From: Acidobacteriota bacterium | Lineage (GTDB): Bacteria > Acidobacteriota > Terriglobia > Terriglobales > Acidobacteriaceae | NCBI GenBank assembly: GCA_021791875.1 | Contig: JAJYVU010000018.1 | Coordinates: 1 to 54,081 of the forward strand | Direction of reading: 5' to 3' | DNA length: 54,081 nucleotides | Shown here: piece by piece, positions 7,869-15,943 of the stretch | How positions within the stretch are numbered: position 1 is the stretch's first letter | How the letters are laid out: the number at the start of each line of letters is the position of its first letter | Program-made: the position numbers and the translations under genes | Notes under the pieces: model-generated | Databases searched by the model: none | Told to the model about the DNA's origin: nothing | Seen by the model: the letters and a program-made list of their open reading frames with translations, nothing else

Positions 7869-9008
7869 TTATTGGTAGATGACGCGGCGGTCGCCTTTGA
7901 CGATGCGGCCGATCTGGTAGAACTTTTCGCCGGCGCGGTCGAAGCTGGACTTGAGGCGCTTGAATTTTTCCGCAGGGATGACGGCGATGAGGCCCAGTCC
8001 CAGGTTGAAGGTGCGGAGCATTTCGTCGGGATCGATCTGGCCGAGTTCGCGGAGGTGGTCGAAGACGGGCAGGGAGGGCCAGGAGCCGAGTTCGACCTGG
8101 GCGGCGAGGCCTTTGGGCAGGATGCGGGGCAGATTCTCAGTGATGCCGCCGCCGGTGATGTGGGCCATGCCGGTGGTGTACGAGCTGGCGGTGAGCTTGC
8201 GGATGATGGGCAGATAGCTGCGGTGGATCTTCATGAGGGCGGCGCCGGCCTTGTCCTTGAGCTCGGGGATGTACTGGTCCGGCGTGTAGCCGGCGACCTC
8301 AAAGAAGAGCTTGCGGGCGAGCGAGTAGCCGTTGGTGTGCAGGCCGGTGGAGGGGAAACCGATGAGGACGTCGCCGTTCTGGATGCTTTTGCCGGTGATG
8401 AGCTTTTCGCGCTCGACGACACCGACGATGAAGCCGGCGAGGTCGTATTCGCCGTCGGAGTAGAAGCCGGGCATCTGGGCGGTTTCTCCGCCGATGAGGG
8501 CGCAGCCGTTGATTTTGCAGGCTTCGGCGAGGCCCTGGACGACTTTCTCGATGACGGTGTTCTCAAGGCGGCCGGTGGCGAGGTAGTCGAGGAAGAAGAG
8601 CGGGGTGGCGCCCTGCACGGCGATGTCGTTGACGCAGTGGTTGACGAGGTCTGCGCCGACGGTGTGATGAATGCCCATCTGGAAGGCGAGCTTGAGCTTG
8701 GTGCCGACGCCGTCGGCGGAAGAGACAAGGACGGGATCCTTGAGCTTGTTGTCGAGCTGGAAGAGACCGCCGAAGGAGCCGATGTCGCTGAGGACGCGGC
8801 GGTTGAAGGTCTTGTGCGCGAGGAACTTGATGCGCTGCTTGGCGCGCTCGGCCTCAGACAGGTTGACGCCGGCCTCGGCGTAAGTGACCTTGCGCGTTTT
8901 GGCGGGGGCGGATTCGGCTTTGGCGGAGGTATTGGCGCTTTTTGTAGGCAAGATGGGCTTCCGTGCAGAAGAGAATGGAACATTCAGTTTAACAAGGGGA
9001 CTTGCCAT
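7869..9008 (-). CDS. purM: Phosphoribosylformylglycinamidine cyclo-ligase
   Basis: AIR synthetase of the purine pathway: ATP-dependent closure of the imidazole ring of FGAM. The core is typical, with VTYAEAGVNLSEAE at the start of the conserved region, DGVGTKLKLAFQM, HTVGADLVNHCVNDIAVQGA, CALIGGETAQMPGFY, GLHTNGYSLARKLFF and HITGGGITENLPRILPKG. The family normally begins a few residues before the YxxAGV motif, whereas here about 40 extra residues precede it. The ATG at 9008 and a GTG at 9020 lie inside a dispersed repeat (8997-9035) and lack a ribosome binding site; a TTG near the codons for LPTKSANTS may be the true start. The enzyme itself is not in doubt, its N-terminus is. Confidence 0.9.
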   Translation of the reverse strand: MASPLVKLNVPFSSARKPILPTKSANTSAKAESAPAKTRKVTYAEAGVNLSEAERAKQRIKFLAHKTFNRRVLSDIGSFGGLFQLDNKLKDPVLVSSADGVGTKLKLAFQMGIHHTVGADLVNHCVNDIAVQGATPLFFLDYLATGRLENTVIEKVVQGLAEACKINGCALIGGETAQMPGFYSDGEYDLAGFIVGVVEREKLITGKSIQNGDVLIGFPSTGLHTNGYSLARKLFFEVAGYTPDQYIPELKDKAGAALMKIHRSYLPIIRKLTASSYTTGMAHITGGGITENLPRILPKGLAAQVELGSWPSLPVFDHLRELGQIDPDEMLRTFNLGLGLIAVIPAEKFKRLKSSFDRAGEKFYQIGRIVKGDRRVIYQ

Positions 9009-9035
9009 CCAGGCGAACACGCGCTTCGCGCGCCA
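8997..9035 (+). repeat. 39-bp dispersed repeat, copy 1
   Basis: Matches 33 of 39 positions with 16826-16864; both contain TCCAGGCG and end GCGCGCCA. Both copies lie just upstream of, or over, the start of a minus-strand gene. Confidence 0.65.
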
Positions 9036-9057
9036 CTGAAAGCGATGAGTTTCTGGC

Positions 9058-9097
9058 CCAGTCCTGCCTCGCGCTGGTGGGCATGAGGCAGGACTGG
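9058..9097. terminator. Perfect 13-bp hairpin downstream of the DUF1080 gene
   Basis: CCAGTCCTGCCTC (9058-9070) pairs exactly with GAGGCAGGACTGG (9085-9097) across a 14-base loop. It lies 9 bases beyond the stop of the minus-strand DUF1080 gene (9106) and upstream of purM. There is no T-run, so it may be a palindromic repeat, an mRNA 3' stabiliser or a Rho-assisted terminator. Confidence 0.5.
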
Positions 9098-9105
9098 CGC
9101 GGGGG

Positions 9106-9864
9106 CTACGGAAGTTTGCGGATCATGACGTTGCGGAACCAGAGCTTGACCTGGGATGGTCCCTTGTCCTCAGTGCCCTGCAGCGAGATGTGGCCGGTGT
9201 GGTAGGCGGCGAAGCCGGGCCAGCCGGCGAATTTGCTGTGGGCGACGAGCTGTTTCCACTCGGGGGTCCAGAGCTGGGTGTCGACGACCTTGTGGCCGTC
9301 GGTGAAGAACTGGACGTGGCCGTGGTCGACCTTGATTTCGTATTGATTCCACTGGCCGGCGGGCTTGACCCACTCGTAGGGCACGGCGATGAGGCCGAAC
9401 ATGTCTCCGGAGCGCTGGTAGAGGGTGCGGCTGTCGGGGACGGTGCAGGCGAGGTCGGCGATTTGCATTTCAGGGCCGGTTTCGTAGGTCTGGCTGTACT
9501 TGGGCGACTCGTGGACGTCGAACATGATGCCGCTGTCGATGCAGGGTTTGGCTTTCCACTCTACTTTGAGGTCGAAGTTGGTGTACTCGCCGTTGGTGAC
9601 GATGTCAGAGTAGTCGGCGAATTTGGCATGGGGCGGTTTTTTGAGCTGGATGGCGCCGTGCTGGATGGACCAGTCCTTGCCGATGCCTTTTTCTCCATAG
9701 GAGTGCCAGCCGTCGAAGTTTTTGCCATTGAAGAGGAGATGCCAGCCTTCCTGCTTCTGCTGAGGGGTGAGGGTGTTGGGCTTTTGCTGGGCGAGGGCGA
9801 GCGGGCAGGCGAGCGCCGCCGCAAGAGCGGCGAGGGCAATGCGGGTGAGTGTGCGGTGAGCCAT
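9106..9864 (-). CDS. Secreted DUF1080-family protein (3-keto-disaccharide hydrolase type)
   Basis: A 252-residue exported protein. The first 25 residues form a signal peptide with a Leu/Ala core ending in ALAQ. The mature part matches the DUF1080 concanavalin-like fold: GWHLLFNGKNFDGWHSYGE, YTNFDLKVEWK, DSGIMFDVHE, ETGPEMQIAD, NQYEIKVDHGHVQFFTDGHKV and the terminal ISLQGTEDKGPSQVKLWFRN. Members of this family act on carbohydrates, including 3-keto-disaccharides, in the periplasm of Bacteroidota, Planctomycetes and Acidobacteriota. No dehydrogenase partner is adjacent, so the substrate is unknown. It is probably monocistronic, with a perfect hairpin just beyond its stop. Confidence 0.85.
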   Translation of the reverse strand: MAHRTLTRIALAALAAALACPLALAQQKPNTLTPQQKQEGWHLLFNGKNFDGWHSYGEKGIGKDWSIQHGAIQLKKPPHAKFADYSDIVTNGEYTNFDLKVEWKAKPCIDSGIMFDVHESPKYSQTYETGPEMQIADLACTVPDSRTLYQRSGDMFGLIAVPYEWVKPAGQWNQYEIKVDHGHVQFFTDGHKVVDTQLWTPEWKQLVAHSKFAGWPGFAAYHTGHISLQGTEDKGPSQVKLWFRNVMIRKLP

Positions 9865-10052
9865 GGAGCGTGATCCTTGAAAGAGAGTGAAAGAAGTTAT
9901 GGTGCAGAGAGGATTTCATGGGGTTGGAGGTGGGCCAATCCCGAGTATGGGAACGATAACACATTGGAGAACGGAGGGGTAGAGGGATGGGGAAGGTTCG
10001 TGATGCAGCCGGTGGTGGGAGTAGCAGGTCGTCCTTCGGACGATTCGGCCCA

Positions 10053-10085
10053 CACTTTCTCCTCGAAATGCGCGAGGCGAAAGTG
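10053..10085. repeat. Hairpin repeat between the DUF1080 gene and glyA
   Basis: CACTTTC-T-CCTCG (10053-10065) pairs with CGAGG-C-GAAAGTG (10073-10085) with a single mismatch and a 7-base loop. A neighbouring GTCGTCCTTCGGACGAT (10029-10045) is a further small inverted repeat, and GGGGCACCC follows at about 10,117. The 280-base gap therefore consists largely of palindromes and lies upstream of the DUF1080 gene and downstream of glyA. Confidence 0.55.
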
Positions 10086-10146
10086 TTGCCTTGACAAAGC
10101 CTTTGTCCTTATCGAGGGGCACCCAGATCTTGGGTAAAACGGTGCC

Positions 10147-11430
10147 TTAGCCGGCGAGGACGGTGGAGTCGTGGCGGAGCCAGTTGTAGAGGGGGAAGTG
10201 GTTGGCGAGCTCGAGGACCTGGTTGCGGATGCGCGCGAGGGTGGCGGGATCGTTGCGGTGGTCGAGGGCTTCGACGATCCACTGGCCGATCTGGCGCATT
10301 TCGGCTTCCTTCATGCCGCGCGTGGTGAGGGCGGGCGTGCCGATGCGGATGCCGGAGGGCTTGAGCGGGGGATTGGTGTCGTACGGAATGGCGTTTTTGT
10401 TGACGGTGATGCCGGCGGCGCCGAGAGCGGCTTCGGCTTCGGAGCCGAGCATGCCTTTGGCGAAGACGTCGATGAGCATGAGGTGGGTGTCGGTTCCGCC
10501 GGAGATGACGCGGTAGCCGTTTTCGGCCATGGTGGCGGCGAGGGCCTTGGCGTTGGAGACGATCTGATGCGCGTAGGCGGCGAAGTCGGGCTGAAGCGCC
10601 TCATGGAAGGCGACGGCCTTGGCGGCGATGATATGGACGAGCGGTCCGCCCTGCTGGCCGGGAAAGACGGCCTTGTCGACGGCTGCGGCGTGCTCCTGCC
10701 CGCAGAGGATGAGGCCGGCGCGGGGGCCGCGGAGGGTTTTGTGGGTGGTGGTGGTGGTGATGTGCGCGTGGGGGACGGGGGATGGGTGCGCGCCGCCAGC
10801 GACGAGTCCGGCGAAGTGGGCCATATCGACGAGGAAGAAGGCGTTGACCTTGTCGGCGATCTGGCGCATGCGAGCGAAGTCAAAGGTGCGCGGATAGGCG
10901 CTGCCGCCGCCGATGATGAGTTTGGGCTGCTCGCGGAGGGCGAGGGCTTCGAGCTGGTCGTAGTCGATGACTTCAGTGTCTTTGCGGACGCCGTAGGAGA
11001 CGACGCGGTAGAGCTTGCCGGAGAAGTTGAGCTTGTGGCCATGGGTGAGGTGGCCGCCGTGGGCGAGGTCGAGTCCGAGGATGGTGTCGCCGGGCTGGAT
11101 GAGGGCCATGTAGGCGGCGGCGTTGGCCTGCGAGCCGGAGTGGGGCTGGACGTTGGCGTGCTCGGCGTTGAAGAGCTGTCTGGCGCGGTCGCGAGCGGTG
11201 TTCTCAATGGTGTCGGCGAATTCGCAGCCGCCATAGTAGCGGCGTCCGGGGTAGCCCTCGGCGTACTTGTTGGTGAAGACGGAGCCGGCGGCTTCGAGGA
11301 CGGCGCGGGAGACGAAGTTTTCCGAGGCAATCATCTCCAGGCCTTCGTGCTGGCGAAGGACTTCCTGGTCGATGGCCTGTGCGACGACGGGGTCGCTCTG
11401 GGCGAGGGTACGGGACATGCGATCGGACAT
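10147..11430 (-). CDS. glyA: Serine hydroxymethyltransferase
   Basis: PLP-dependent enzyme interconverting serine plus tetrahydrofolate with glycine plus methylene-tetrahydrofolate, the main source of one-carbon units for purine synthesis. The start [13 protein letters not shown] at 11430 gives 427 residues, the usual size; an in-frame frame extension to 11469 looks non-coding. Signatures: [71 protein letters not shown] and the PLP lysine in [15 protein letters not shown]. The C-terminal domain is complete ([14 protein letters not shown]). Monocistronic. Functionally linked to purN through folate, though not in one operon. Confidence 0.95.
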   Translation of the reverse strand: MSDRMSRTLAQSDPVVAQAIDQEVLRQHEGLEMIASENFVSRAVLEAAGSVFTNKYAEGYPGRRYYGGCEFADTIENTARDRARQLFNAEHANVQPHSGSQANAAAYMALIQPGDTILGLDLAHGGHLTHGHKLNFSGKLYRVVSYGVRKDTEVIDYDQLEALALREQPKLIIGGGSAYPRTFDFARMRQIADKVNAFFLVDMAHFAGLVAGGAHPSPVPHAHITTTTTHKTLRGPRAGLILCGQEHAAAVDKAVFPGQQGGPLVHIIAAKAVAFHEALQPDFAAYAHQIVSNAKALAATMAENGYRVISGGTDTHLMLIDVFAKGMLGSEAEAALGAAGITVNKNAIPYDTNPPLKPSGIRIGTPALTTRGMKEAEMRQIGQWIVEALDHRNDPATLARIRNQVLELANHFPLYNWLRHDSTVLAG

Positions 11431-11506
11431 GGGTAGATTGTAGCGGGGTGGGGATTGGGTTGGCACCAACTTTGCGTGGGAGTTGGGTTTGATGGGGTGA
11501 AGGGGG

Positions 11507-12094
11507 CTAGGATTTCAGATCGAGATGGTTATCTGGAACGCGGAAGACGCCCTTGATGCAGTCGGTATTTCTGACGGCTATCTGGATGTGGTTTTTTCGC
11601 ATAAATGCGGAACCGGGGTAGAGTTGCGGCGGCTCCTGAAAGATGCCTTTGACTGTGTCTACGGGTGGCTGGCTGGTAGTGGCACGGATCCGATGCAGGT
11701 TGTTGATTACAGCGCAGTCGAGAGGATGCAGGAACTTGTCTGGACGATTTTGTGGCAAGGATTCTTGTGCCGCGCTGTAGAGATTGGTCAGTTGGTCGAA
11801 AGCTTCCCGTGCCATTTGAAGGCCCGCGCTGGTGGTGAGGTCGAGGCAAAGGCCGAGGTCGAGAATTGCGCCCACAACGAAGGGCTCGATGACGCGGTCT
11901 GGTTCCCGCTGGGCCACTTCGCGCGCGAACTCCAAGCCGCGCATAGGGTTTGCTTCCCAGAAGTAGATACCTTCGCCGAGCCAGTCGTAGTCATTCTGAC
12001 TGTAGAGGAAGGGTTCATTCTGAAGGAGCTTTTCACCGACGACGCGGTCGCAGCCGTGATAGGCGAGGACGAACGAAGCCGAGAGCTTGTGCAC
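11507..12094 (-). CDS. Putative ADP-ribosyltransferase-fold toxin
   Basis: A 195-residue soluble protein starting at a GTG 3 bases after the stop of the small upstream gene. The N-terminal part has AYHGCD at residues 11-16 and [14 protein letters not shown] at 34-47. A YHG strand followed by a G-I-Y-F-like strand is the arrangement of the His and Tyr NAD-binding residues in diphtheria-toxin/PARP-type ADP-ribosyltransferases, and the small upstream partner fits a toxin-antitoxin layout; both are inference. I recall similar uncharacterised proteins with YHGCD and DYDWLG(x)G(I/V)YFWE but no experimentally defined function. GC content is lower than in glyA, consistent with horizontal transfer. 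Alternative: a non-toxic nucleic-acid or NAD-dependent enzyme. Confidence 0.6.
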   Translation of the reverse strand: MHKLSASFVLAYHGCDRVVGEKLLQNEPFLYSQNDYDWLGEGIYFWEANPMRGLEFAREVAQREPDRVIEPFVVGAILDLGLCLDLTTSAGLQMAREAFDQLTNLYSAAQESLPQNRPDKFLHPLDCAVINNLHRIRATTSQPPVDTVKGIFQEPPQLYPGSAFMRKNHIQIAVRNTDCIKGVFRVPDNHLDLKS

Positions 12095-12097
12095 GAT

Positions 12098-12301
12098 TTA
12101 GCTAGCGCGGAAATACTTTTTAGGCTTGCCGTTTTTGCCGAAGATGCCAGCATCAATCAGAAACTGAATCGCGGACTCGCGGGAGCGGGTCGCTTCGCGT
12201 GTGACCTTGCGGGCAGCCTTGCGGAAGGTTTCGACTTCCTTGCGCTCAGCCGCTGTCATGAGGCCAAGGTCGTTCGTCGATTTGGAAGCGCGGGTCGGCA
12301 T
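12098..12301 (-). CDS. Small basic antitoxin-like protein
   Basis: A 67-residue protein rich in Lys, Arg and Glu, predicted almost entirely helical, ending GIFGKNGKPKKYFRAS. The pattern of a long charged helix (AAERKEVETFRKAARKVTRE), a Ser/Ala helix (SRESAIQFLIDAGI) and a basic tail with KNGKPKK resembles small proteins found upstream of toxin-like genes. The ATG at 12301 is only six bases from a good -10 box, TATACT at 12308-12313, so the transcript may be leaderless. The downstream gene follows after 3 bases, implying co-transcription and translational coupling. Role as antitoxin is inferred from order, size and spacing. Confidence 0.55.
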   Translation of the reverse strand: MPTRASKSTNDLGLMTAAERKEVETFRKAARKVTREATRSRESAIQFLIDAGIFGKNGKPKKYFRAS

Positions 12302-12307
12302 AAGTCG

Positions 12308-12313
12308 AGTATA
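12308..12313 (-). promoter_or_regulatory. -10 box of the toxin-antitoxin-like operon
   Basis: TATACT on the minus strand, six bases before the ATG of the small first gene. No good -35 hexamer is visible at 16-18 bases. The spacing implies transcription starting at or next to the start codon. Confidence 0.45.
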
Positions 12314-12356
12314 GCCGGAAACAGGGGGACTGGAGTCCTCTTCGGCGTTACGGAGG

Positions 12357-12413
12357 TTACAGGGTCTTTTTGCCGAAGGCGCTGTAGATGAGTTCTACGG
12401 CGAGGTCGGCGGT
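12357..12413 (-). pseudogene. Duplicated 3' end of the arginase gene
   Basis: 57 bases that encode TADLAVELIYSAFGKKTL and a TAA stop, against TADLAVELICSAFGKKIL plus stop at the true arginase end (13377-13433). Homology begins exactly at an ACC codon and ends exactly at the stop. The copy lies 3 bases beyond the stop of the 274-residue gene, so that gene plus a family A repeat are bracketed by two arginase tails 1,020 bases apart. It has no start codon and is not expected to be expressed as such. Confidence 0.85.
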
Positions 12414-12416
12414 ACT

Positions 12417-13241
12417 TCAAGGGACAAGCTGCAGGGCTCGTTTTGCGGTGGTGCAGACCAAGCTTTTATGCCCGGGCAGGTTGTAGATGACCGCGAGAGA
12501 TTCAATCGAGTTCTGTCCAGCCCAGCAGTAGTGTTTGCGGTTGTATTTGCGACTTTCTGCAAGGGAATAACTCGCCGGAGCGCCTGACTTTACTGGAAGT
12601 TGATAGATCCAGTAGGGATCGTAGGTGGTGGCGTAGGGTTTGCCTTTGAGCCATGCGCCGTCTGCGCCTGCCATGGTCTGACTCATCGTAGGGTCTCCGA
12701 TGAGAAGGTGCTGGCGGTTTTGGTTTTGGATGCCGTAGAAGTTGTAGGTTGCGAGGTTGAGGACTTTGTAGGGCGTGCAGCCAGAGCGGAAGCCAAGGAT
12801 GAGGAGCGAGCCGGGGTCGCTGGCATAGCCCCAGCCAAGGAATAGAAGTAATGGGTGTTTGGGATAGAGAGAGGTAGACCAGAGGAATAATCCGCTTGGA
12901 TCAACGCGTACGCCGGGGAGTGTCGGGGGCTTCTTTGACTGGTATTCGTACGGGTTGGACGTGAGCGGCCGTATCTGCGGTGTGTCGGTTTTGTATTCGA
13001 ACAGGCGTCCATGAACAGGCTTGAGGAGGATGTGATCGAAAGTTCCCGGCTGAATGTCGTCTGAATTTACTTCCTTTTGCAGAGTAAGCATGACGGGCTG
13101 CGAGCAGCCCGGGACATGCAGCTCTTTATGAAGGACGCGAACCAGTCGCGTACTGGCGTGGCACATGCCGCAAGTTGCGCCTGCCAGTATCGCGAGAAGT
13201 AGCCATCGGATTTGTGCGGCTTTTAGCGTTGTGGTCTTCAT
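12417..13241 (-). CDS. Exported protein of unknown function
   Basis: A 274-residue protein with a basic N-terminus and the hydrophobic stretch WLLLAILAGATCGMCHAS (about residues 13-30), a probable signal peptide. The mature chain has several cysteines and aromatic-rich segments (LFLWSTSLYPKHPLLLFLGWGYAS, NFYGIQNQNRQHLLIGDP, DPYWIYQLPVKSGAPASYS) and ends CTTAKRALQLVP. No family is recognised. GC content is below that of rocF and asnS, and the gene is bracketed by a duplicated arginase tail, which suggests arrival as a small insertion. A family A repeat stands just upstream of its start. No operon partner. Confidence 0.6.
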   Translation of the reverse strand: MKTTTLKAAQIRWLLLAILAGATCGMCHASTRLVRVLHKELHVPGCSQPVMLTLQKEVNSDDIQPGTFDHILLKPVHGRLFEYKTDTPQIRPLTSNPYEYQSKKPPTLPGVRVDPSGLFLWSTSLYPKHPLLLFLGWGYASDPGSLLILGFRSGCTPYKVLNLATYNFYGIQNQNRQHLLIGDPTMSQTMAGADGAWLKGKPYATTYDPYWIYQLPVKSGAPASYSLAESRKYNRKHYCWAGQNSIESLAVIYNLPGHKSLVCTTAKRALQLVP

Positions 13242-13270
13242 TACCTGTTTTGGGGCTCATTCAAAAAACC

Positions 13271-13327
13271 GCAGATCCCTCCGCTTCGCGCGCTCGCTTG
13301 ACGCGAGCGCACTTCGGTCGGGATGAC
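13271..13327 (+). repeat. Dispersed palindromic repeat, family A, with long stem
   Basis: Ends GCAGATCCCTCCGCTTCG and CTTCGGTCGGGATGAC. The interior is a hairpin, GCGCTCGC (13290-13297) with GCGAGCGC (13303-13310). It lies between the 274-residue gene and the arginase stop. Confidence 0.75.
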
Positions 13328-13376
13328 AAATTCATTTTGACTGCGCGCTTCTACTGCTAATTTCAGCGGTTCAACC

Positions 13377-14381
13377 TTACAGGATTTTTTTGCCGAAGGC
13401 GCTGCAGATGAGTTCAACGGCGAGGTCGGCGGTGCGGTTGTGTTCGTCGATGACGGGGTTAACTTCGACGAGTTCGAAGCTGAGCATTCGTCCGTGGTCG
13501 GCGATGATTTCCATGGCGAGGTGGGCTTCGCGGTAGGTGGCTCCGCCGCGGACGGGGGTGCCGACGCCGGGTGCGTCTTCGGGGTCGATCCAGTCCATGT
13601 CGAGGGAGACGTGGTAGCCGGCGGTGCCGCGTCCGGCGGCGCGGAGGGCTTCTTCCATAACGGTGCGGAGGCCTCGCTCGTCGATGTCGCGCATGGTGTA
13701 GACCTCGGTGAGGCCGGCGCGCTTGAGGTTTTCCTTTTCGGTGGCATCGATGTCGCGGACGCCGATGAGGACGGTGTTTTCGGGCAGGACTTTGGGGCTC
13801 CAGCCGCAGATGCCGGCGAGCGACTCGGGGCCGAGGCCGAGGAGGGCGGCGAGGGGCATGCCGTGGACGTTGCCGCTGGGCGAGGTTTCCGGGGTGTTCA
13901 TGTCGGCGTGGGCGTCGATCCAGAGGAGGCCGATGCGCTGATTCTGCTGGTGGTAGAAGTCGGCGACGCCGGAGACGCTGCCGGCGGCTACGGAGTGGTC
14001 GCCGCCGATGATGAGCGGAGTCATGCCCTGCTCGAGGGCTCCAGAGACGATGGAGGCGGCGCGGGTGCAGGTTTCGGTGATTTCGCGGAGGTAGCGGGCG
14101 TGTTCTTCGCCGACGTGGCGGGTTTCGGCGATTTCGACGTCGATGTTGCCGGCGTCGATGAGCTGGTGGCCGAGGGCTTCGAGGCGGGCTTCCAGGCCAG
14201 CGACGCGGACGGCGGAGGGTCCCATGTCGACGCCGCGGCGGGATGCGCCGAGGTCGAGGGGAACGCCGATGAGCTGGATTTTGCGGGTGGGCAGGGATTG
14301 GGTACCGGTGTAGATGGGGCCGGAGGTGAGTCCGGTGACGGGGGATTTGGCGGCGGCGAGTTTCTCGGTGGCTTCTGACAT
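13377..14381 (-). CDS. rocF: Arginase / agmatinase-family ureohydrolase
   Basis: A 334-residue ureohydrolase, most like arginase, which cleaves arginine to ornithine and urea. The two-manganese site is complete: GGDHSVAAGS, DAHADMNTP and SLDMDWIDPEDAPGVGTP, plus the conserved C-terminal SFELVEVNPVIDEHNRTA. The start MSEATEKL at 14381, with AAGGAT upstream, is preferred to an upstream in-frame ATG at 14411. The N-terminal GVPLDLGASRRGVDMGPSAVR is typical of arginases rather than agmatinases. The last 19 codons are duplicated 1,020 bases downstream. Monocistronic as far as seen. Confidence 0.9.
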   Translation of the reverse strand: MSEATEKLAAAKSPVTGLTSGPIYTGTQSLPTRKIQLIGVPLDLGASRRGVDMGPSAVRVAGLEARLEALGHQLIDAGNIDVEIAETRHVGEEHARYLREITETCTRAASIVSGALEQGMTPLIIGGDHSVAAGSVSGVADFYHQQNQRIGLLWIDAHADMNTPETSPSGNVHGMPLAALLGLGPESLAGICGWSPKVLPENTVLIGVRDIDATEKENLKRAGLTEVYTMRDIDERGLRTVMEEALRAAGRGTAGYHVSLDMDWIDPEDAPGVGTPVRGGATYREAHLAMEIIADHGRMLSFELVEVNPVIDEHNRTADLAVELICSAFGKKIL

Positions 14382-14489
14382 GGCGGATCCTTGGTTGGGT
14401 GCTGTTGGCACCCTGGGCTTTTGGGGCTGCGGCGGGCGGGAGCGGGCAGGGGGAAATGCTCCCGCCGGGGATGGCAGGTGGATGGGCCG

Positions 14490-14567
14490 CTAGCCAAAAG
14501 CGAGGGCTACGCTGAATCCGAAGGCGTGGCCGTCAATGTGAGGGTGAACGATCATGATCGTAACCAT
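14490..14567 (-). CDS. Possible 25-residue peptide downstream of asnS
   Basis: A short frame starting at an ATG a few bases after the asnS stop and ending in TAG at 14490-14492: it begins MVTIMIVHPHIDGHAF and ends SVALAFG. It is hydrophobic with two histidine-containing turns. There is no clear ribosome binding site, so expression would depend on coupling to asnS. It also contains the 14-base palindrome at 14548-14561 within its codons. It may simply be chance; it could also be the decayed tail of a longer gene. Confidence 0.2.
   Translation of the reverse strand: MVTIMIVHPHIDGHAFGFSVALAFG
14548..14561. promoter_or_regulatory. 14-base perfect palindrome between rocF and asnS
   Basis: ACGATCATGATCGT is self-complementary over its whole length. 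It lies about 165 bases upstream of the rocF start and could be an operator for that gene, but no regulator is adjacent. It could also be chance. Confidence 0.3.
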
Positions 14568-14578
14568 TGCAGTTTCAA

Positions 14579-15928
14579 TTACGGATAGATGCGATTGAGG
14601 GTGCGCGCGAAGGGGATGGTTTCGCGGACGTGCTCGAGGCCGCAGATCCAAGCGACGGCGCGCTCGATGCCCATGCCGAAGCCGGAATGGGGGACCGAGC
14701 CGTAGCGTCGTAGATCGAGATACCACTGAAAGGCCTCGATGGGCAAGTGGTGATCTTCGATTCGCTGCTTGAGGAGTTCGTAGGAGGCGATGCGCTGCGA
14801 GCCGCCGATGATTTCTCCATAGCCCTCGGGAGCGAGGACGTCGACGCAGAGGGCGTATTTGGGGTTGTCGGGGTCCGGCTCCATGTAGAAGGCTTTGACG
14901 TCTGCCGGGTAGCGGTGGACCATGACGGGGCGGTCGAACTGCGAGGAGATGTAGGTTTCGTCGGGGGAGCCGAAGTCGTTGCCGTACTCGAAGGGATTTT
15001 CGAGCAGGCCTTTGGCGTGGGCGTCGTTGAGCATCTGGACGGCGTCGTCATAGCGGAGGCGCGGGAACGGAGCCTGGATGGTTTCAAGCTTGGAGATGTC
15101 GCGTCCGATGGCCTTGAGGTCGGCGGCGCGGCGTGTGAGGACGCGCTGGACGATGAAGCTGATGAAATTTTCGGCGAGGCCCATGAGGTCGTCGAGGTCG
15201 GCGAAGGCCCACTCGGGCTCGACCATCCAGAACTCGGTGAGATGGCGGCGGGTTTTGGATTTTTCAGCGCGGAAGGTAGGGCCGAAGGAGTAGACCTTGC
15301 CGAGGGCGAGCGCGGTGCTCTCGATGTAAAGCTGGCCACTCTGGGTGAGGTAGGCTTCGTCGCCGAAGTATTCGACGGGGAAGAGCGTGCTGGTGCCCTC
15401 GCAGGCGGCGGGGGTGAGGATGGGCGGATCGGTGAGGAGGAAGCCGTTGTCGTCGAGGAAGTCGCGGGCGGCTTTGATGATTTCCGCGCGGATGCGGAGG
15501 ATGGCGGACTGGCGCGGGGAGCGAATCCAGAGGTGGCGGTGCTCCATGAGGAAGTCAGTGCCATGCTCTTTGAGGGAGATGGGGAAGGGCGTATCTTCGG
15601 GGACGCGCTGGATGACTTCGAGGTTTTCGACGTCGAGCTCGAAGCCGCCGGGGGCGCGCTTGTCGGCGCGGACCTTGCCGGTGACGATGACGGAGGATTC
15701 CTGGGTGAGGCCCTTGATGCGCTCGAAGACTTCCGGGGCGACGGCGGCCTTGGGGACGATGCCCTGGATGGTTCCGGAGCCGTCGCGGAAGATGGGGAAG
15801 AGGAGCTTACCGCTTTCGCGGAGGTTGTAGAGCCATCCCTGGAGGGTGACGGACTGGCCTTCATGCTCGCCGATGCGGGCGATGGTGGCGAGGGGTGGAT
15901 TGGTAACAGATTCGGTTTCGTTTGCCAT
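14579..15928 (-). CDS. asnS: Asparaginyl-tRNA synthetase
   Basis: A 449-residue class IIb aminoacyl-tRNA synthetase. The N-terminal OB-fold anticodon-binding domain covers about residues 15-115 ([24 protein letters not shown]). The class II core follows: motif 1 around [19 protein letters not shown], motif 2 in [25 protein letters not shown], and motif 3 in [30 protein letters not shown] and [15 protein letters not shown] are typical of the Asn enzyme rather than the Asp enzyme. An asnS gene implies direct Asn-tRNA formation. The next minus-strand gene upstream, the TIM-barrel isomerase, stops 15 bases before it, so the two are probably co-transcribed. Confidence 0.9.
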   Translation of the reverse strand: MANETESVTNPPLATIARIGEHEGQSVTLQGWLYNLRESGKLLFPIFRDGSGTIQGIVPKAAVAPEVFERIKGLTQESSVIVTGKVRADKRAPGGFELDVENLEVIQRVPEDTPFPISLKEHGTDFLMEHRHLWIRSPRQSAILRIRAEIIKAARDFLDDNGFLLTDPPILTPAACEGTSTLFPVEYFGDEAYLTQSGQLYIESTALALGKVYSFGPTFRAEKSKTRRHLTEFWMVEPEWAFADLDDLMGLAENFISFIVQRVLTRRAADLKAIGRDISKLETIQAPFPRLRYDDAVQMLNDAHAKGLLENPFEYGNDFGSPDETYISSQFDRPVMVHRYPADVKAFYMEPDPDNPKYALCVDVLAPEGYGEIIGGSQRIASYELLKQRIEDHHLPIEAFQWYLDLRRYGSVPHSGFGMGIERAVAWICGLEHVRETIPFARTLNRIYP

Positions 15929-15943
15929 GGTGTCGTTTTTGAA

